Below are positions 9,290-18,791 of a stretch of 64,000 nt of DNA, piece by piece. Origin of the DNA: a candidate division FCPU426 bacterium (GTDB taxonomy: Bacteria; Oederibacteriota; Muellerivitia; Muellerivitales; DAHXKG01); NCBI GenBank assembly GCA_027366525.1, contig DAHXKG010000002.1, positions 62,001-126,000 of the forward strand, given 5' to 3'. Every line of letters starts with the position of its first letter. Positions within the stretch are counted from its first letter, which is position 1. The notes beneath the pieces were generated by a model. It ran no database searches and was not told the origin of the DNA. It was given only the letters and a program-made list of their open reading frames with translations. The translations under genes were made by a program, and so were the position numbers.

Positions 9290-10728
9290 TTCGATATTCT
9301 GCATTTTTCCCGGAATTGGTTTTAGCAATAACTGCCATTTTGATTATTGGCTTAGATTTGATTTTTAAGAAAAGCAAAACTAAACAATCATTTTTAAATT
9401 GGGTTTCCTTTTCTGGCGTTCTTTTTTCGATTGCCATTGTTTGTTTTGATGGAAATATTTTGAGTACTTCCTTTCATCAATTCCTTGTGACCGATCCGTT
9501 AGCTGTTTTTGGGAAAATTATTATTTTAGTATCAGCATTGCTTACATTGCTAATGACATTTCGTTATTTCAAAAGCAATACTACAGAACATCAAGCCGAG
9601 TTTCTCGTGATAATTTTATTTGCAACAATTGGAGCATCGGCTTTGACCTCCGCACAAGAGATAATTACATTATATGTGGCACTGGAAACGCTTACTATTT
9701 CTAGTTATATACTTGCTGCATATATGAAACGCGATGCCGGTAGCAATGAAGCAGGCATGAAATATTTATTGTTAGGAGCGTTTTCATCAGCGGTCTTGCT
9801 TTTTGGTTTTTCTTATTTATATGGTGCGACAGCTACAACTAATATTTTGAAAATGAATGAAAGATTAATGACAGAGCCGTTAAATGCCTTAATTGTTTTA
9901 GGCATTATTTTTGTAATTGCAGGTTTGAGTTTTAAAATTTCCTTAGCGCCCTTTCATATGTGGACTCCAGATGTATACGAAGGCGCACCAACACCAGTAA
10001 CAGCTTATTTATCAGTTGCATCAAAAGCAGCCGGATTTATTGCTTTTATTAGAATATTTTTGGTTGCCCTTAATACTCCAGCGTTAGTCCATATTTGGGG
10101 TGGGTTGTTTGCGGTATTAGCAGCTTTGAGCATTGTAATAGGGAATCTTTCGGCCATCCCACAAAAAAATATTAAAAGAATGATGGCATATTCATCGGTT
10201 GCACAGGCTGGTTACATTATCATTGGATTGCTCGTTAATAATCAGCTAGGGCTGACAGCAATGTTATTTTATTTATTTGTTTATTTATTTGCTAACATGG
10301 GTGCATTTTTAGCTATTGTAATAGTTTCCTCCCAAATTAATAGTGAGCAAATTGATGATTTTTCTGGACTTTGGAAACGTTCACCACTAATTAGCATGGC
10401 CCTTCTAATTTTTATGCTTTCATTGGCAGGTGTTCCACCCTTTGCAGGCTTTACGGGGAAATGGTATTTGTTTGGTGCTGCAATTCAAAACGGATATCTA
10501 TGGTTAGGTTTGTTAGGCATGATTTTTAGTGTAATTTCATTATACTATTACTTGCAAATCGTACGTAGAACGCTTGTTTTGGATTCACCAGAAAACAAAC
10601 CGATCTCCATTAGTGTGATTGAAAAAACTGCTTTAATTATTTGTATGTTAGTGACAATAGTTTTAGGATTTTATGCGACTCCGCTTATGCATGTAATTCA
10701 CAGAACTGTAGGTTCCTTTATGAATTAA
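9286..10728 (+). CDS. nuoN: NADH-quinone oxidoreductase subunit N (antiporter-like)
   Basis: Third antiporter-like proton-pumping subunit, 480 residues, last gene of the nuo set. The core includes LYVALETLTISSYILAAY, KISLAPFHMWTPDVYEGAPTP and NIKRMMAYSSVAQAGYI. The start is TTG at 9286 overlapping the nuoM stop (TTGA), with GGGAGGG just upstream. The stop TAA shares its last A with the ATG of the next gene, tying the haem genes to the nuo operon. Confidence 0.96.
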   Translation: MIRYSAFFPELVLAITAILIIGLDLIFKKSKTKQSFLNWVSFSGVLFSIAIVCFDGNILSTSFHQFLVTDPLAVFGKIIILVSALLTLLMTFRYFKSNTTEHQAEFLVIILFATIGASALTSAQEIITLYVALETLTISSYILAAYMKRDAGSNEAGMKYLLLGAFSSAVLLFGFSYLYGATATTNILKMNERLMTEPLNALIVLGIIFVIAGLSFKISLAPFHMWTPDVYEGAPTPVTAYLSVASKAAGFIAFIRIFLVALNTPALVHIWGGLFAVLAALSIVIGNLSAIPQKNIKRMMAYSSVAQAGYIIIGLLVNNQLGLTAMLFYLFVYLFANMGAFLAIVIVSSQINSEQIDDFSGLWKRSPLISMALLIFMLSLAGVPPFAGFTGKWYLFGAAIQNGYLWLGLLGMIFSVISLYYYLQIVRRTLVLDSPENKPISISVIEKTALIICMLVTIVLGFYATPLMHVIHRTVGSFMN

Positions 10729-11399
10729 TGAAAAAATATTTTTCTTTTTTTCAAAAACCGGTTGTAAATTCGTTTCTACCCATATGTATTAAAGTACAAG
10801 AGTTTCAATGTCTTGTAGTTGGTGGAGGTAAAGTAGCAATAGCTCGAATTGAAAAACTATTATTAATGAAAGCAACTGTAACGATCATTTCTCCAACCAT
10901 CATTGCTAAAGGGAAAAAATTTTTGAATCATCCAAGTGTGGTATTTAAAAAAAGGAAATTTCGATATAATGATTTGAATTATTATAATTTGATTTTTACA
11001 TGTACAAATTCAATTCAAGTAAATTCACAGATTGAGCTTCGATCAAAAAAATTGGGACTTCTAATCAATCGGGCAGATCAAGGCGAAGGCAATTTTGTGC
11101 TACCAGCGTTCTTCAAAAAAGACCCTATTATGGTTTCGGTGATGACACATAAGATGTTACCTTCATTGTCAAAAGAAATTAAAAATTGGTTAGAGTTGCT
11201 TATTACAAATCAAATTATTAAAAAATCTAAATTATTGATAAAATTTAAGGAAAAATTAAAACAAGCCCCAATTCCCATGCTTCACTATGAAAAATATTTA
11301 CAGCAATGGTCTAAATGGATTTTAAATTCAAAAATAACACCGAAAATGTACGCTCACAAAATTCAAACTGGCATAAGGAATATTAAACAAAAAAGATGA
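10728..11399 (+). CDS. Precorrin-2 dehydrogenase / sirohydrochlorin ferrochelatase-like protein
   Basis: Member of the Met8p / CysG N-terminal / SirC family, which oxidises precorrin-2 to sirohydrochlorin with NAD and in some members also inserts iron. It has 223 residues. The N-terminal Rossmann fold shows LVVGGGKVAIARIEKLL, then ADQGEGNFVLPAFF, typical of the family. The frame opens upstream at 10641 inside nuoN, but the ATG at 10728, overlapping the nuoN stop, is the sensible start. Lying ahead of hemA and with a CobA-HemD fusion downstream, it completes a route from uroporphyrinogen III to sirohydrochlorin. Whether it also chelates iron cannot be judged. Confidence 0.88.
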   Translation: MKKYFSFFQKPVVNSFLPICIKVQEFQCLVVGGGKVAIARIEKLLLMKATVTIISPTIIAKGKKFLNHPSVVFKKRKFRYNDLNYYNLIFTCTNSIQVNSQIELRSKKLGLLINRADQGEGNFVLPAFFKKDPIMVSVMTHKMLPSLSKEIKNWLELLITNQIIKKSKLLIKFKEKLKQAPIPMLHYEKYLQQWSKWILNSKITPKMYAHKIQTGIRNIKQKR

Positions 11400-12217
11400 T
11401 CCAAGAAAATGTTTTTTTTTCACTAGCAGTTGCTTTGTATATTTTAGCAGCTATTCAATCCTTGTTATATTATAAAACGCTGGATTCACAACATGATTGG
11501 AATTCTACTCAACTTTTATGGAGTGGAATAATTCTTCATTTTTTGGCTATTTTTTTTCGCTGGAAATTAACCGGCTATGTTCCAGTGACTACATTTTATG
11601 AAATGCTTACAGTTCTTGCATTTTGCTTGGCATTAGTTTTAGGTTTGGCGCGTTTTAGAATCTCATTACCAATTCTCAATGTATTATTTATGCCATTAAT
11701 TCTTGTGTTTTCAATTGCAGCACTAGTTACGCCACATAAAGAACTAAAACCAATTTCTCCAGATCTGACCACACCCTTAATGGCGATACATGTTTTAGCT
11801 ACCTTGTTAGGATACTCATATTTTTCATTAGCTTCTGCTATTGGCGGAACCTATTGGATTCAAGAGAGAAAAATTAAAAAACATCAAGTGAATTTTAAAA
11901 ACGCTACTTTCCCTGCATTGGAAATTTTAGATCAGCGAACGACATATTATGTTGGTTTAGGACTGATTTTTTGGACAATTGGATTAGCTTTTGGTGTGTT
12001 TCAGGCGTTTAAAATATGGAAAGACCTACCAATAACTGATCCGAAAGTAGTTAGCGCATTTTTAGTATGGGTCATTTATGCTTCATTTTTTGTTATCCGA
12101 TGGGGATTTAAAGTTCGTGGAATTAAAATTTTAGTTCTAGTTATAACTGGTTATCTAGTTGCGTTGTTTACTTTTTTGGGGGTGCGATTGTTAATGGTTT
12201 CGCACCATTTTTTCTAA
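11396..12217 (+). CDS. hemX: HemX/CcsA-like cytochrome c assembly family membrane protein
   Basis: Integral membrane protein of 273 residues with about eight helices. It resembles the CcsA/HemX family through the stretch HVLATLLGYSYFSLASAIGG followed by the basic segment YWIQERKIKKH. The WWD-type haem-handling motif of true CcsA is not visible, so HemX is preferred. In Bacillus hemX sits in hemAXCDBL and affects glutamyl-tRNA reductase level; here it lies immediately before hemA, which supports that assignment. The start overlaps the previous stop (ATGA). A function in haem handling is inferred from family and position. Confidence 0.8.
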   Translation: MIQENVFFSLAVALYILAAIQSLLYYKTLDSQHDWNSTQLLWSGIILHFLAIFFRWKLTGYVPVTTFYEMLTVLAFCLALVLGLARFRISLPILNVLFMPLILVFSIAALVTPHKELKPISPDLTTPLMAIHVLATLLGYSYFSLASAIGGTYWIQERKIKKHQVNFKNATFPALEILDQRTTYYVGLGLIFWTIGLAFGVFQAFKIWKDLPITDPKVVSAFLVWVIYASFFVIRWGFKVRGIKILVLVITGYLVALFTFLGVRLLMVSHHFF

Positions 12218-12233
12218 TGCTTAAGGATTTTAA

Positions 12234-13541
12234 ATGAAGTTTATAGTATATGGTTTGAATCACATAACGGCACCCATTGAAATTAGAGAAAAATTCGCAT
12301 TATCCGATAGTGATATTTTAGAATTTTTTAAAAAAATTAAAAATAAAACTAGCGATATTGTGTTTTTATCAACATGTAATAGAGTGGAATTCTATTTTTT
12401 ATCATTTAAAAATGAAAAAGAAATAATCAAGGAATTAATCAATTACTTAAATCAATTTTATTCACTCAAGGACAGTGATATTAAAAAATATTTTTATTAC
12501 CATGAAGGTGAAGCCGCTTATTTACACTTGTTTCGAGTGGCGAGTTCGTTGGATTCAATGGTTATTGGAGAACCACAAATATTGGGTCAAGTCAGAAGTG
12601 CTTATCAACAGGCGGTTAACGCCAATATGGTTGGAAGTATATTGAATAATATTTTTTTACGAGCATTTGTAGCAGCTAAAAAAGTTAGAACACAAACTGA
12701 AATTTCACGTATGCCAATTAGTATTTCTAGTATCGTAGTTGATTTATCTAAACGAATATTTAGCTCACTTCAAGAAAAACAAGTGCTACTTTTTGGAGCA
12801 GGTGAAATGGGTGAACTGACAGCTAAATATTTATCTCTTGAAGGAGTAAAAAATCTGTGGATTGCTAATCGTACCTATGAAATCGCCAACTCGTTGGCAA
12901 AATCCCTTAATGGATTTCCCTTAACACTTGAAGAAGGATTGAGAAAAATAGGATCCATTGATATTATAGTTACCTCAATTTTAAATGAAAAACCATTTTT
13001 AACTCTCGAGAAAATTAAAGCATTATTTTTGAAACGTGATTTCAAGCCATTATTTATTATTGATATAGGTGTTCCTCGAAATGTAGATAGCATGGTTGGA
13101 AAACTTGCATCAGTTTATCTGTATAATATTGACGATCTTGCAAGTATCGCGAAAATTAATCATGGAATGCGTCAAAAATGGATAGTTGTGGCAGAGGAAA
13201 TACTAAATTTGGAAATTAAAAAATTAAATGTGTGGATAAATAATTTACAATTGGTCCCGACCATCAAGTCATTTTTCAAAAAATTTGATGACATAAGAGC
13301 AATGGAAGTAAGTAAATTTATCAAAAAGAATAATGAATTTTCTGAAAAAGAAATAAATAAAATTGATCATTTAACTCAAAATATAATTGCGAAATTGTTG
13401 CACAGCCCAACAGTCAATCTTAAAACGATTGAAACTGAATCTAAAAAAGAAAAATATATGGAAATACTGAGTGATATATTTAATTTGAATTATGAAATTA
13501 AAAATAATACGCATGATGAGCCTCAAGATGAGCAACAATAA
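12234..13541 (+). CDS. hemA: Glutamyl-tRNA reductase
   Basis: First enzyme of the C5 tetrapyrrole pathway, reducing glutamyl-tRNA(Glu) to glutamate-1-semialdehyde with NADPH; 435 residues. The catalytic Cys is residue 48 in STCNRVEFY. GEPQILGQVRSAY and the NADPH-binding GAGEMGELTAKYL follow, with a C-terminal helical dimerisation part. It overlaps hemC by 14 bases. hemL, its pathway partner, is the last biosynthetic gene of the same cluster. Confidence 0.97.
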   Translation: MKFIVYGLNHITAPIEIREKFALSDSDILEFFKKIKNKTSDIVFLSTCNRVEFYFLSFKNEKEIIKELINYLNQFYSLKDSDIKKYFYYHEGEAAYLHLFRVASSLDSMVIGEPQILGQVRSAYQQAVNANMVGSILNNIFLRAFVAAKKVRTQTEISRMPISISSIVVDLSKRIFSSLQEKQVLLFGAGEMGELTAKYLSLEGVKNLWIANRTYEIANSLAKSLNGFPLTLEEGLRKIGSIDIIVTSILNEKPFLTLEKIKALFLKRDFKPLFIIDIGVPRNVDSMVGKLASVYLYNIDDLASIAKINHGMRQKWIVVAEEILNLEIKKLNVWINNLQLVPTIKSFFKKFDDIRAMEVSKFIKKNNEFSEKEINKIDHLTQNIIAKLLHSPTVNLKTIETESKKEKYMEILSDIFNLNYEIKNNTHDEPQDEQQ

Positions 13542-14463
13542 TATTTTTTTAATCGGCACGAGGGGTAGCCGATTAGCATTGACACAAGCAGAGATGATTC
13601 GAAAGAAAATTTCGGAAGTTTTAAAATTAGAAACATGTGTTTTAAAAACGATTCAAACCCAAGGAGATAAAGCAACTCATGAAACCACACTTGTGGAGAA
13701 TAAAGTATTGTTGCCTGGGATATTTACCCGGGAATTGGACTCTGCCTTATTAGCTGGGAAAATTGATGCTGCAGTTCATAGTTTAAAAGATGTGCCCACG
13801 GAACTACCGATAAATATACAGTATGGTTTTTTTGATTTGCGCGAAGATCACCATGATGTTTTAATTTCAAAAAACAATTTGAGTCTTTTAAATTTACCCC
13901 GGTGTGCCAAAATTGGAACAAGTTCCCCTCGTAGAAAGGCTCAATTATTATCGCTTCGAAAAGATTTTCAAGTTTTCCATTTGCGTGGGAACATAGATAC
14001 CCGGTTACGTCAATTACAGAGCGAGAATGAACTAGATGGTATTGTAGTTGCTGCAGCTGGAATGAAAAGATTAAACTACCAACATCTTATTACGGAGTAT
14101 TTGGATGATGAACTTTTTATTCCATCACCTGCTCAAGGAACCCTATGCGTTTTATTAAAATCTGAAAATAGTGATATGAAACTACAATTTAAAAGCTTGA
14201 ATCATATGGAAACAGAACTATGTTCACTTGCAGAACGTTCATTTTTAAGTTCTTTAGGTGGGGGATGTAGAGCGCCCATTGGCGCTTTAGCAAAAATAAA
14301 AGACAATACAATATGTTTGAATGGAATGCTATTATCACTGGATGGGGCTCGAACTATTCACGAAACTATAGCTAGACCAATTACTGAAGCCAATCAAATT
14401 GGGTCAATTTTGGCATCGCAATTTTTTGAAAAAGGGGCCCAAGACTTATTAAATTATGAATAA
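13528..14463 (+). CDS. hemC: Hydroxymethylbilane synthase (porphobilinogen deaminase)
   Basis: Polymerises four porphobilinogens into hydroxymethylbilane; 311 residues. GTRGSRLALTQAEMI at the N terminus, HSLKDVPTELP, and the dipyrromethane cofactor Cys at about residue 247 in LGGGCRAPIGA are all intact. The frame opens at 13492, but the family N terminus fits the ATG at 13528, which lies inside the end of hemA. The upstream ribosome site is weak, so the start is chosen by homology and translational coupling. Confidence 0.96.
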   Translation: MSNNNIFLIGTRGSRLALTQAEMIRKKISEVLKLETCVLKTIQTQGDKATHETTLVENKVLLPGIFTRELDSALLAGKIDAAVHSLKDVPTELPINIQYGFFDLREDHHDVLISKNNLSLLNLPRCAKIGTSSPRRKAQLLSLRKDFQVFHLRGNIDTRLRQLQSENELDGIVVAAAGMKRLNYQHLITEYLDDELFIPSPAQGTLCVLLKSENSDMKLQFKSLNHMETELCSLAERSFLSSLGGGCRAPIGALAKIKDNTICLNGMLLSLDGARTIHETIARPITEANQIGSILASQFFEKGAQDLLNYE

Positions 14464-16027
14464 ATTTATGAATCCTAAGTTGAATAATAAAAAAACTGGA
14501 AAGGTTTTTTTAATTGGAGTGGGCCCGGGTGATATTGGTTTGCTAACATTACGTGGGAAATGGGCGCTGCAACAATCAGATATCATTATTTATGATTCAT
14601 TGATAAATTCAGAAATTCTTAATTTTGCACCCAAAAATTCAAAACTAATTTTTCGAGGATATCGTGGGGAAAACCATGCATTGTCGCAGCATCAATTAAA
14701 CTTCCTTTTAATCAAATATGCTAAAAAGGGATACTCGGTATCACGTTTAAAGGGAGGCGATCCATTCATTTTAGGGCGTGGCGGAGAAGAAGCAGAGTAC
14801 TTAAAAAAATTTGATATTCCCTTTGAAGTAATCCCGGGAGTCTCGTCGGTAGTGGGAGTACCGGCTTATGCCGGAATTCCTTTAACTCATCGTGATTATT
14901 CGGATTCATTTTTAGTGATTTCTGCCGTAAAGCGTTCCAGAGAATTTAATTCCGCGATTTTGTCAGAGAGTATTTTAAAGTATAAAGGAACCATTGTAAT
15001 ATTAATGGGATTTTATTTTTTGAAAGAAATCTGCGAAGGACTTATCCATATTGGCAAAAATTCCAAGACTCCCATAGCAGTTATACAAAATGGAACATTT
15101 GCATCTCAAAAAATCGTGATTGGTTCTCTAGAAGATATTTCTCAAAAAGTTAAAAACAATAAAATTCAACCACCCATTATTATTATTATTGGCGACGTGG
15201 TTCGTTTATCCGAAAAAATGAATTGGATAAAAAACAAACCGTTGTTTGGTAAAAGAATATTAATAACTCGGGATTCGAATCAGAATCAAGATATAAGGTT
15301 GAAATTGGTTCAATTAGGAGCAGAAGTTGTAGAAATTCCCATGATTGAAATTCTTCCTCTTCCCGTCAAAAAAGAATTCAATGAGATGATTCAACATATT
15401 CAGAAATACCCAATCATTATTTTTTCAAGTTCAAATGGAGTGGAGCTTTTTTTCGAAAAAATTTTAGAGAAAAAACAGGATGCTCGAGTTTTACATAACT
15501 CGAAAATCATTTGTGTTGGAACGGCAACTGAAAAAAGGCTAAAATCATTTGGGGTAATTGCAGATTGGATCCCTGAGAAATTCAATCAAAATGGAGTTTT
15601 GAAATATTTTGAAAATAATAATTTTAAAAATGATGAAATATTGATGATTGGCGCTAAAAATCATCGTGAAGATCTGGTGAAATCTCTTAATAAAATTAAA
15701 ATAAAAGTAAAATATTTTCCAATATATAAAACAAGTTTCCCTAGATCATCTGCTCCAAAAATAGAGATGCTCTTTAAAAGAAATGAGTCAATTGATTTGA
15801 TTGTGTTTTTTTCTCCATCGGCTGTTGAAGGATTTTTTTCTCATTTACCCCATGGGCGGTACCCGATTAAAAAAATAAAATTTGCGGTTGTTGGTCCTAC
15901 GACGTTAGAGAAGTTAAAGCAGTATACCAGTAATGTTCCTATTTGTTCTTTGACTGCTACTACAGATAGTTTAATTTACGAGATTCAAAAATATTTTAAT
16001 GAGTATAGTTTGAATTTTATAAAATAA
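14456..16027 (+). CDS. cobA-hemD: Uroporphyrinogen-III C-methyltransferase / uroporphyrinogen-III synthase fusion
   Basis: Two-domain enzyme of 523 residues. Residues about 14-245 are the SAM-dependent methyltransferase CobA: GVGPGDIGLLTLRG, SRLKGGDPFILGRGGEEAEYL and VIPGVSSVVGVPAYAGIPLTHR. It makes precorrin-2. Residues about 255-523 are a HemD-type synthase (two-lobed fold, GKRILITRD at its start) that cyclises hydroxymethylbilane to uroporphyrinogen III. HemD sequences are poorly conserved, so this half is assigned by order and length. The start at 14456 overlaps hemC by 8 bases; an ATG at 14468 is also possible. The fusion lets uroporphyrinogen III be made and methylated by one polypeptide. 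Confidence 0.93.
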   Translation: MNKFMNPKLNNKKTGKVFLIGVGPGDIGLLTLRGKWALQQSDIIIYDSLINSEILNFAPKNSKLIFRGYRGENHALSQHQLNFLLIKYAKKGYSVSRLKGGDPFILGRGGEEAEYLKKFDIPFEVIPGVSSVVGVPAYAGIPLTHRDYSDSFLVISAVKRSREFNSAILSESILKYKGTIVILMGFYFLKEICEGLIHIGKNSKTPIAVIQNGTFASQKIVIGSLEDISQKVKNNKIQPPIIIIIGDVVRLSEKMNWIKNKPLFGKRILITRDSNQNQDIRLKLVQLGAEVVEIPMIEILPLPVKKEFNEMIQHIQKYPIIIFSSSNGVELFFEKILEKKQDARVLHNSKIICVGTATEKRLKSFGVIADWIPEKFNQNGVLKYFENNNFKNDEILMIGAKNHREDLVKSLNKIKIKVKYFPIYKTSFPRSSAPKIEMLFKRNESIDLIVFFSPSAVEGFFSHLPHGRYPIKKIKFAVVGPTTLEKLKQYTSNVPICSLTATTDSLIYEIQKYFNEYSLNFIK

Positions 16028-16092
16028 ATGCTAGTATTTTAAGAGTATACGCTTCACTAACATTGAATTTTATTTAATATAAAGAGTTGATC

Positions 16093-17064
16093 ATGGCATT
16101 TCCAAAACAACGCATGCGCCGATTGCGTATAAATGCATTAATTAGAAATTTAGTTCAAGAAACACACCTTTCAACGAATGACTTTATTTTTCCATTATTT
16201 GTAGTTGAAAACCTAACTAAGATTGAAGAAATTCCATCAATGCCAGGAATATACCGATATGGATTAAAACATTTGGTAAAAGAAGCAATGACAGTATTTT
16301 CCATGGGAATTCCTGCCGTTTTGCTTTTTGGCATTCCAATGGAAAAAAATGATACCGCTTCATCGGCTTATGCCCAAAATGGAATTATTCAAAAAGCTAT
16401 ACGAATATTGAAAGCAGAAATTCCTGAATTAGTGGTTATTTCAGATGTTTGTGCATGTGAATATACGAGTCATGGTCATTGCGGTATTGTACGAGATTCA
16501 ATAATTCATAATGATTTAACATTGGAGCTAATTGAAAAAATTTCTATATCTCATGCAGAAGCAGGAGTCGATTTGGTTGCTCCATCAGGAATGATGGATG
16601 GAATGGTTCAGGCTATTAGGAACAAATTAGATTCAAATGGATATGAAAATCTGCCAATATTAAGCTATGCGGCTAAATTTGCTTCAACTTTTTATAATCC
16701 TTTTCGTCACGCAGCAGAATCTTCTCCTAAAATAGGTGATCGCAAATCCTACCAAATGAATATTGCTAATGTGAATGAGGCAATAAAAGAAATCCAATTG
16801 GATATTCAGGAAGGTGCGGATATTGTTATGATTAAGCCTGCTTTGTTATCGTTGGATGTAATTTATCGAGCAACGAAAAAATTCAATATTCCAATTTGGG
16901 CATATAATGTTTCGGGGGAATATGCAATGATTAAAGCAGCTCATCAAATGAAGTGGCTGAATGAAGATGTGAGTATGCTGGAAGTTTTATTATCAATTAA
17001 AAGAGCCGGTGCAAATAAGATTGTCACATATTGGGCTAAACAAGTAGCAAAACAACTCCGATGA
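16093..17064 (+). CDS. hemB: Delta-aminolevulinic acid dehydratase (porphobilinogen synthase)
   Basis: Condenses two 5-aminolevulinates into porphobilinogen; 323 residues from the ATG at 16093 (the TTG two codons earlier is less likely). Active-site lysines are K195 in YAAKFASTFYNPFR and K248 in MIKPALLSLDVI. The catalytic-zinc cysteines are C120, C122 and C130 in DVCACEYTSHGHC, so this is a zinc-dependent rather than Mg-only type. Its stop overlaps the hemL start as ATGA. Confidence 0.97.
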   Translation: MAFPKQRMRRLRINALIRNLVQETHLSTNDFIFPLFVVENLTKIEEIPSMPGIYRYGLKHLVKEAMTVFSMGIPAVLLFGIPMEKNDTASSAYAQNGIIQKAIRILKAEIPELVVISDVCACEYTSHGHCGIVRDSIIHNDLTLELIEKISISHAEAGVDLVAPSGMMDGMVQAIRNKLDSNGYENLPILSYAAKFASTFYNPFRHAAESSPKIGDRKSYQMNIANVNEAIKEIQLDIQEGADIVMIKPALLSLDVIYRATKKFNIPIWAYNVSGEYAMIKAAHQMKWLNEDVSMLEVLLSIKRAGANKIVTYWAKQVAKQLR

Positions 17065-18353
17065 ATTTAACAAAAAAATCCAAAAAATTTTTTGAAGAAG
17101 CACAACTCCACTTAGTAGGTGGAGTAAATAGTCCTGTACGGGCTTTTAAGAACGTTGATGGAAATCCTATTTTTTTTTCGCGTGGGAAAGGTGCATATTT
17201 ATTCGATGTGGATGGTAACCGGTTTATTGATTTAGTGAGCTCTTGGGGCCCATTGATTTTAGGCCATCTCAATCTGAGTGTAGTTAATAAAATTAAAAAA
17301 ACGTTACGACAGGGAATTACATTTGGTGCACCTTCCGTTTTAGAAATAGAATTGGCTAAGGAAATTAAAAAGAGTTTTAAATCAATTGAAAAGATAAGGT
17401 TTGTAAATTCTGGAACGGAAGCTACACTAAGTGCCATTCGGCTGGCACGTGCATATACACATAAAAAAAGAATCATAAAATTTGATGGATGTTACCATGG
17501 ACATTCCGATAGTTTGCTAATTGCAGCGGGAAGTGGTCCAGCTACGTTAGGGTTGCCAGATAGTCCTGGAGTTCCACCTGAAATTGCATCATTAACGACA
17601 AGTATTGGTTTTAATGATTTTGAAGCAGTTAAAAAAACATTTGAAACGATGAATGATATTGCGGCTGTAATTGTTGAACCCATTCCTGGAAATATGGGAG
17701 TGGTTATTCCACACCCTGCATTTCTTAAAAGTTTGCGCGAAATCACATCCCAGTATCAGGCTTTATTAATATTTGATGAAGTTATGACGGGGTTTAGAGT
17801 TTCTATGGGTGGTGCACAGGAAATTTATGAAATACAACCGGATTTAACTACGTTGGGAAAAATTATTGGTGGAGGTTTTCCTGTTGGTGCCTATGGTGGG
17901 AAAAGTGAAATTATGGATTTAGTTGCTCCAGTGGGGAACGTTTATCAAGCTGGAACACTTTCAGGGAATCCAATTGCGATGGCGGCAGGCTTAGCCACTT
18001 TAAAAGAATTAAAAAATAAAAATGTGCATAGTTACTTGAACAAACATCTAACCATTTTTGATAATAAAGTTCAAGAAAGTATAAAAAAAACAAAAATCAA
18101 TGCAGTTTTCCAACGCAGTGGTAGTATGGCGACTTTGTTTTTTAATTCTAATCCAGTTTTAAATTATGAGGATGCTAAACATTCTAATTTAACCCAATTT
18201 AAAAAATTTTTTTATAAAATGCTTGAGCGGGGAATTTATTTACCACCATCTCAATTTGAAGCATGGTTTTTTTCATTTGCGCTTACTGAGAAGCAAATGT
18301 CAAAAATTGCAAAGGCAATTGATGAAGTTTTAATTACTATGAGAGATGAATAA
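17061..18353 (+). CDS. hemL: Glutamate-1-semialdehyde 2,1-aminomutase
   Basis: PLP enzyme converting glutamate-1-semialdehyde to 5-aminolevulinate; 430 residues. GGVNSPVRAFKNV at the N terminus, SGTEATLSAIRLARA, DEVMTGFRVSMGGAQ and the PLP lysine at about residue 267 in TTLGKIIGGGFPVGAYGG are visible. ATGA overlap with hemB. With hemA it supplies 5-aminolevulinate; hemE and later haem genes are not in this window. Confidence 0.97.
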   Translation: MNLTKKSKKFFEEAQLHLVGGVNSPVRAFKNVDGNPIFFSRGKGAYLFDVDGNRFIDLVSSWGPLILGHLNLSVVNKIKKTLRQGITFGAPSVLEIELAKEIKKSFKSIEKIRFVNSGTEATLSAIRLARAYTHKKRIIKFDGCYHGHSDSLLIAAGSGPATLGLPDSPGVPPEIASLTTSIGFNDFEAVKKTFETMNDIAAVIVEPIPGNMGVVIPHPAFLKSLREITSQYQALLIFDEVMTGFRVSMGGAQEIYEIQPDLTTLGKIIGGGFPVGAYGGKSEIMDLVAPVGNVYQAGTLSGNPIAMAAGLATLKELKNKNVHSYLNKHLTIFDNKVQESIKKTKINAVFQRSGSMATLFFNSNPVLNYEDAKHSNLTQFKKFFYKMLERGIYLPPSQFEAWFFSFALTEKQMSKIAKAIDEVLITMRDE

Positions 18354-18365
18354 AAAATCAATTTT

Positions 18366-18791
18366 ATGGTAAAACGTTTCTTGAATTTTTTTTTATTAAC
18401 ACTTATATTTTTTTTACAAATGGTTATGGTTTCTTCTGGTTATGCTGAACAAACCATTTATTTAATAAAAAAGGGCTATACGAATCCATGCATTCATTAT
18501 GGAGTGCTACAAATGAAAGCTTTTTATAATGTGGGCATGATGGATTATAAAAAAAAGCGTTATCTAAAGGCTATTCGTTTTTTAAAAGAAGCATTAAAAA
18601 TTCATGATCCATATACTCCAAAGTATTATTATGGGCAAGCGGCTGCAATACTTGGAATCATTTATCAGAATTATTTTACAGTTCCCAGGCATAATCAGAT
18701 AGCAAATGCTTATTTTAAAAAAGCTTTAAGTTTTGATCCTAAAAACAAATGCGCTTTAAAACAAATGGATTTACTTACCATTAAAAAATAG
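18366..18791 (+). CDS. Small exported TPR-repeat protein, function unknown
   Basis: 141 residues. A hydrophobic signal sequence covers residues 1-26 (ending SSGYA before EQT). The rest is helical and resembles two tetratricopeptide units: about 50-80 (YKKKRYLKAIRFLKEALKI) and about 90-125 (ANAYFKKALSFDPKN). Two Cys flank the repeats. It follows hemL by 12 bases and is probably the last gene of the transcript. It overlaps the convergent ymdB by 11 bases. Likely periplasmic; no specific function can be assigned. Confidence 0.75.
   Translation: MVKRFLNFFLLTLIFFLQMVMVSSGYAEQTIYLIKKGYTNPCIHYGVLQMKAFYNVGMMDYKKKRYLKAIRFLKEALKIHDPYTPKYYYGQAAAILGIIYQNYFTVPRHNQIANAYFKKALSFDPKNKCALKQMDLLTIKK

Noticed and set aside
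11396-12217. CcsA (cytochrome c synthetase subunit) for the HemX-like gene
   Set aside because: No WWD-type Trp-rich haem motif and no ccsB/resB neighbour; position before hemA fits HemX.
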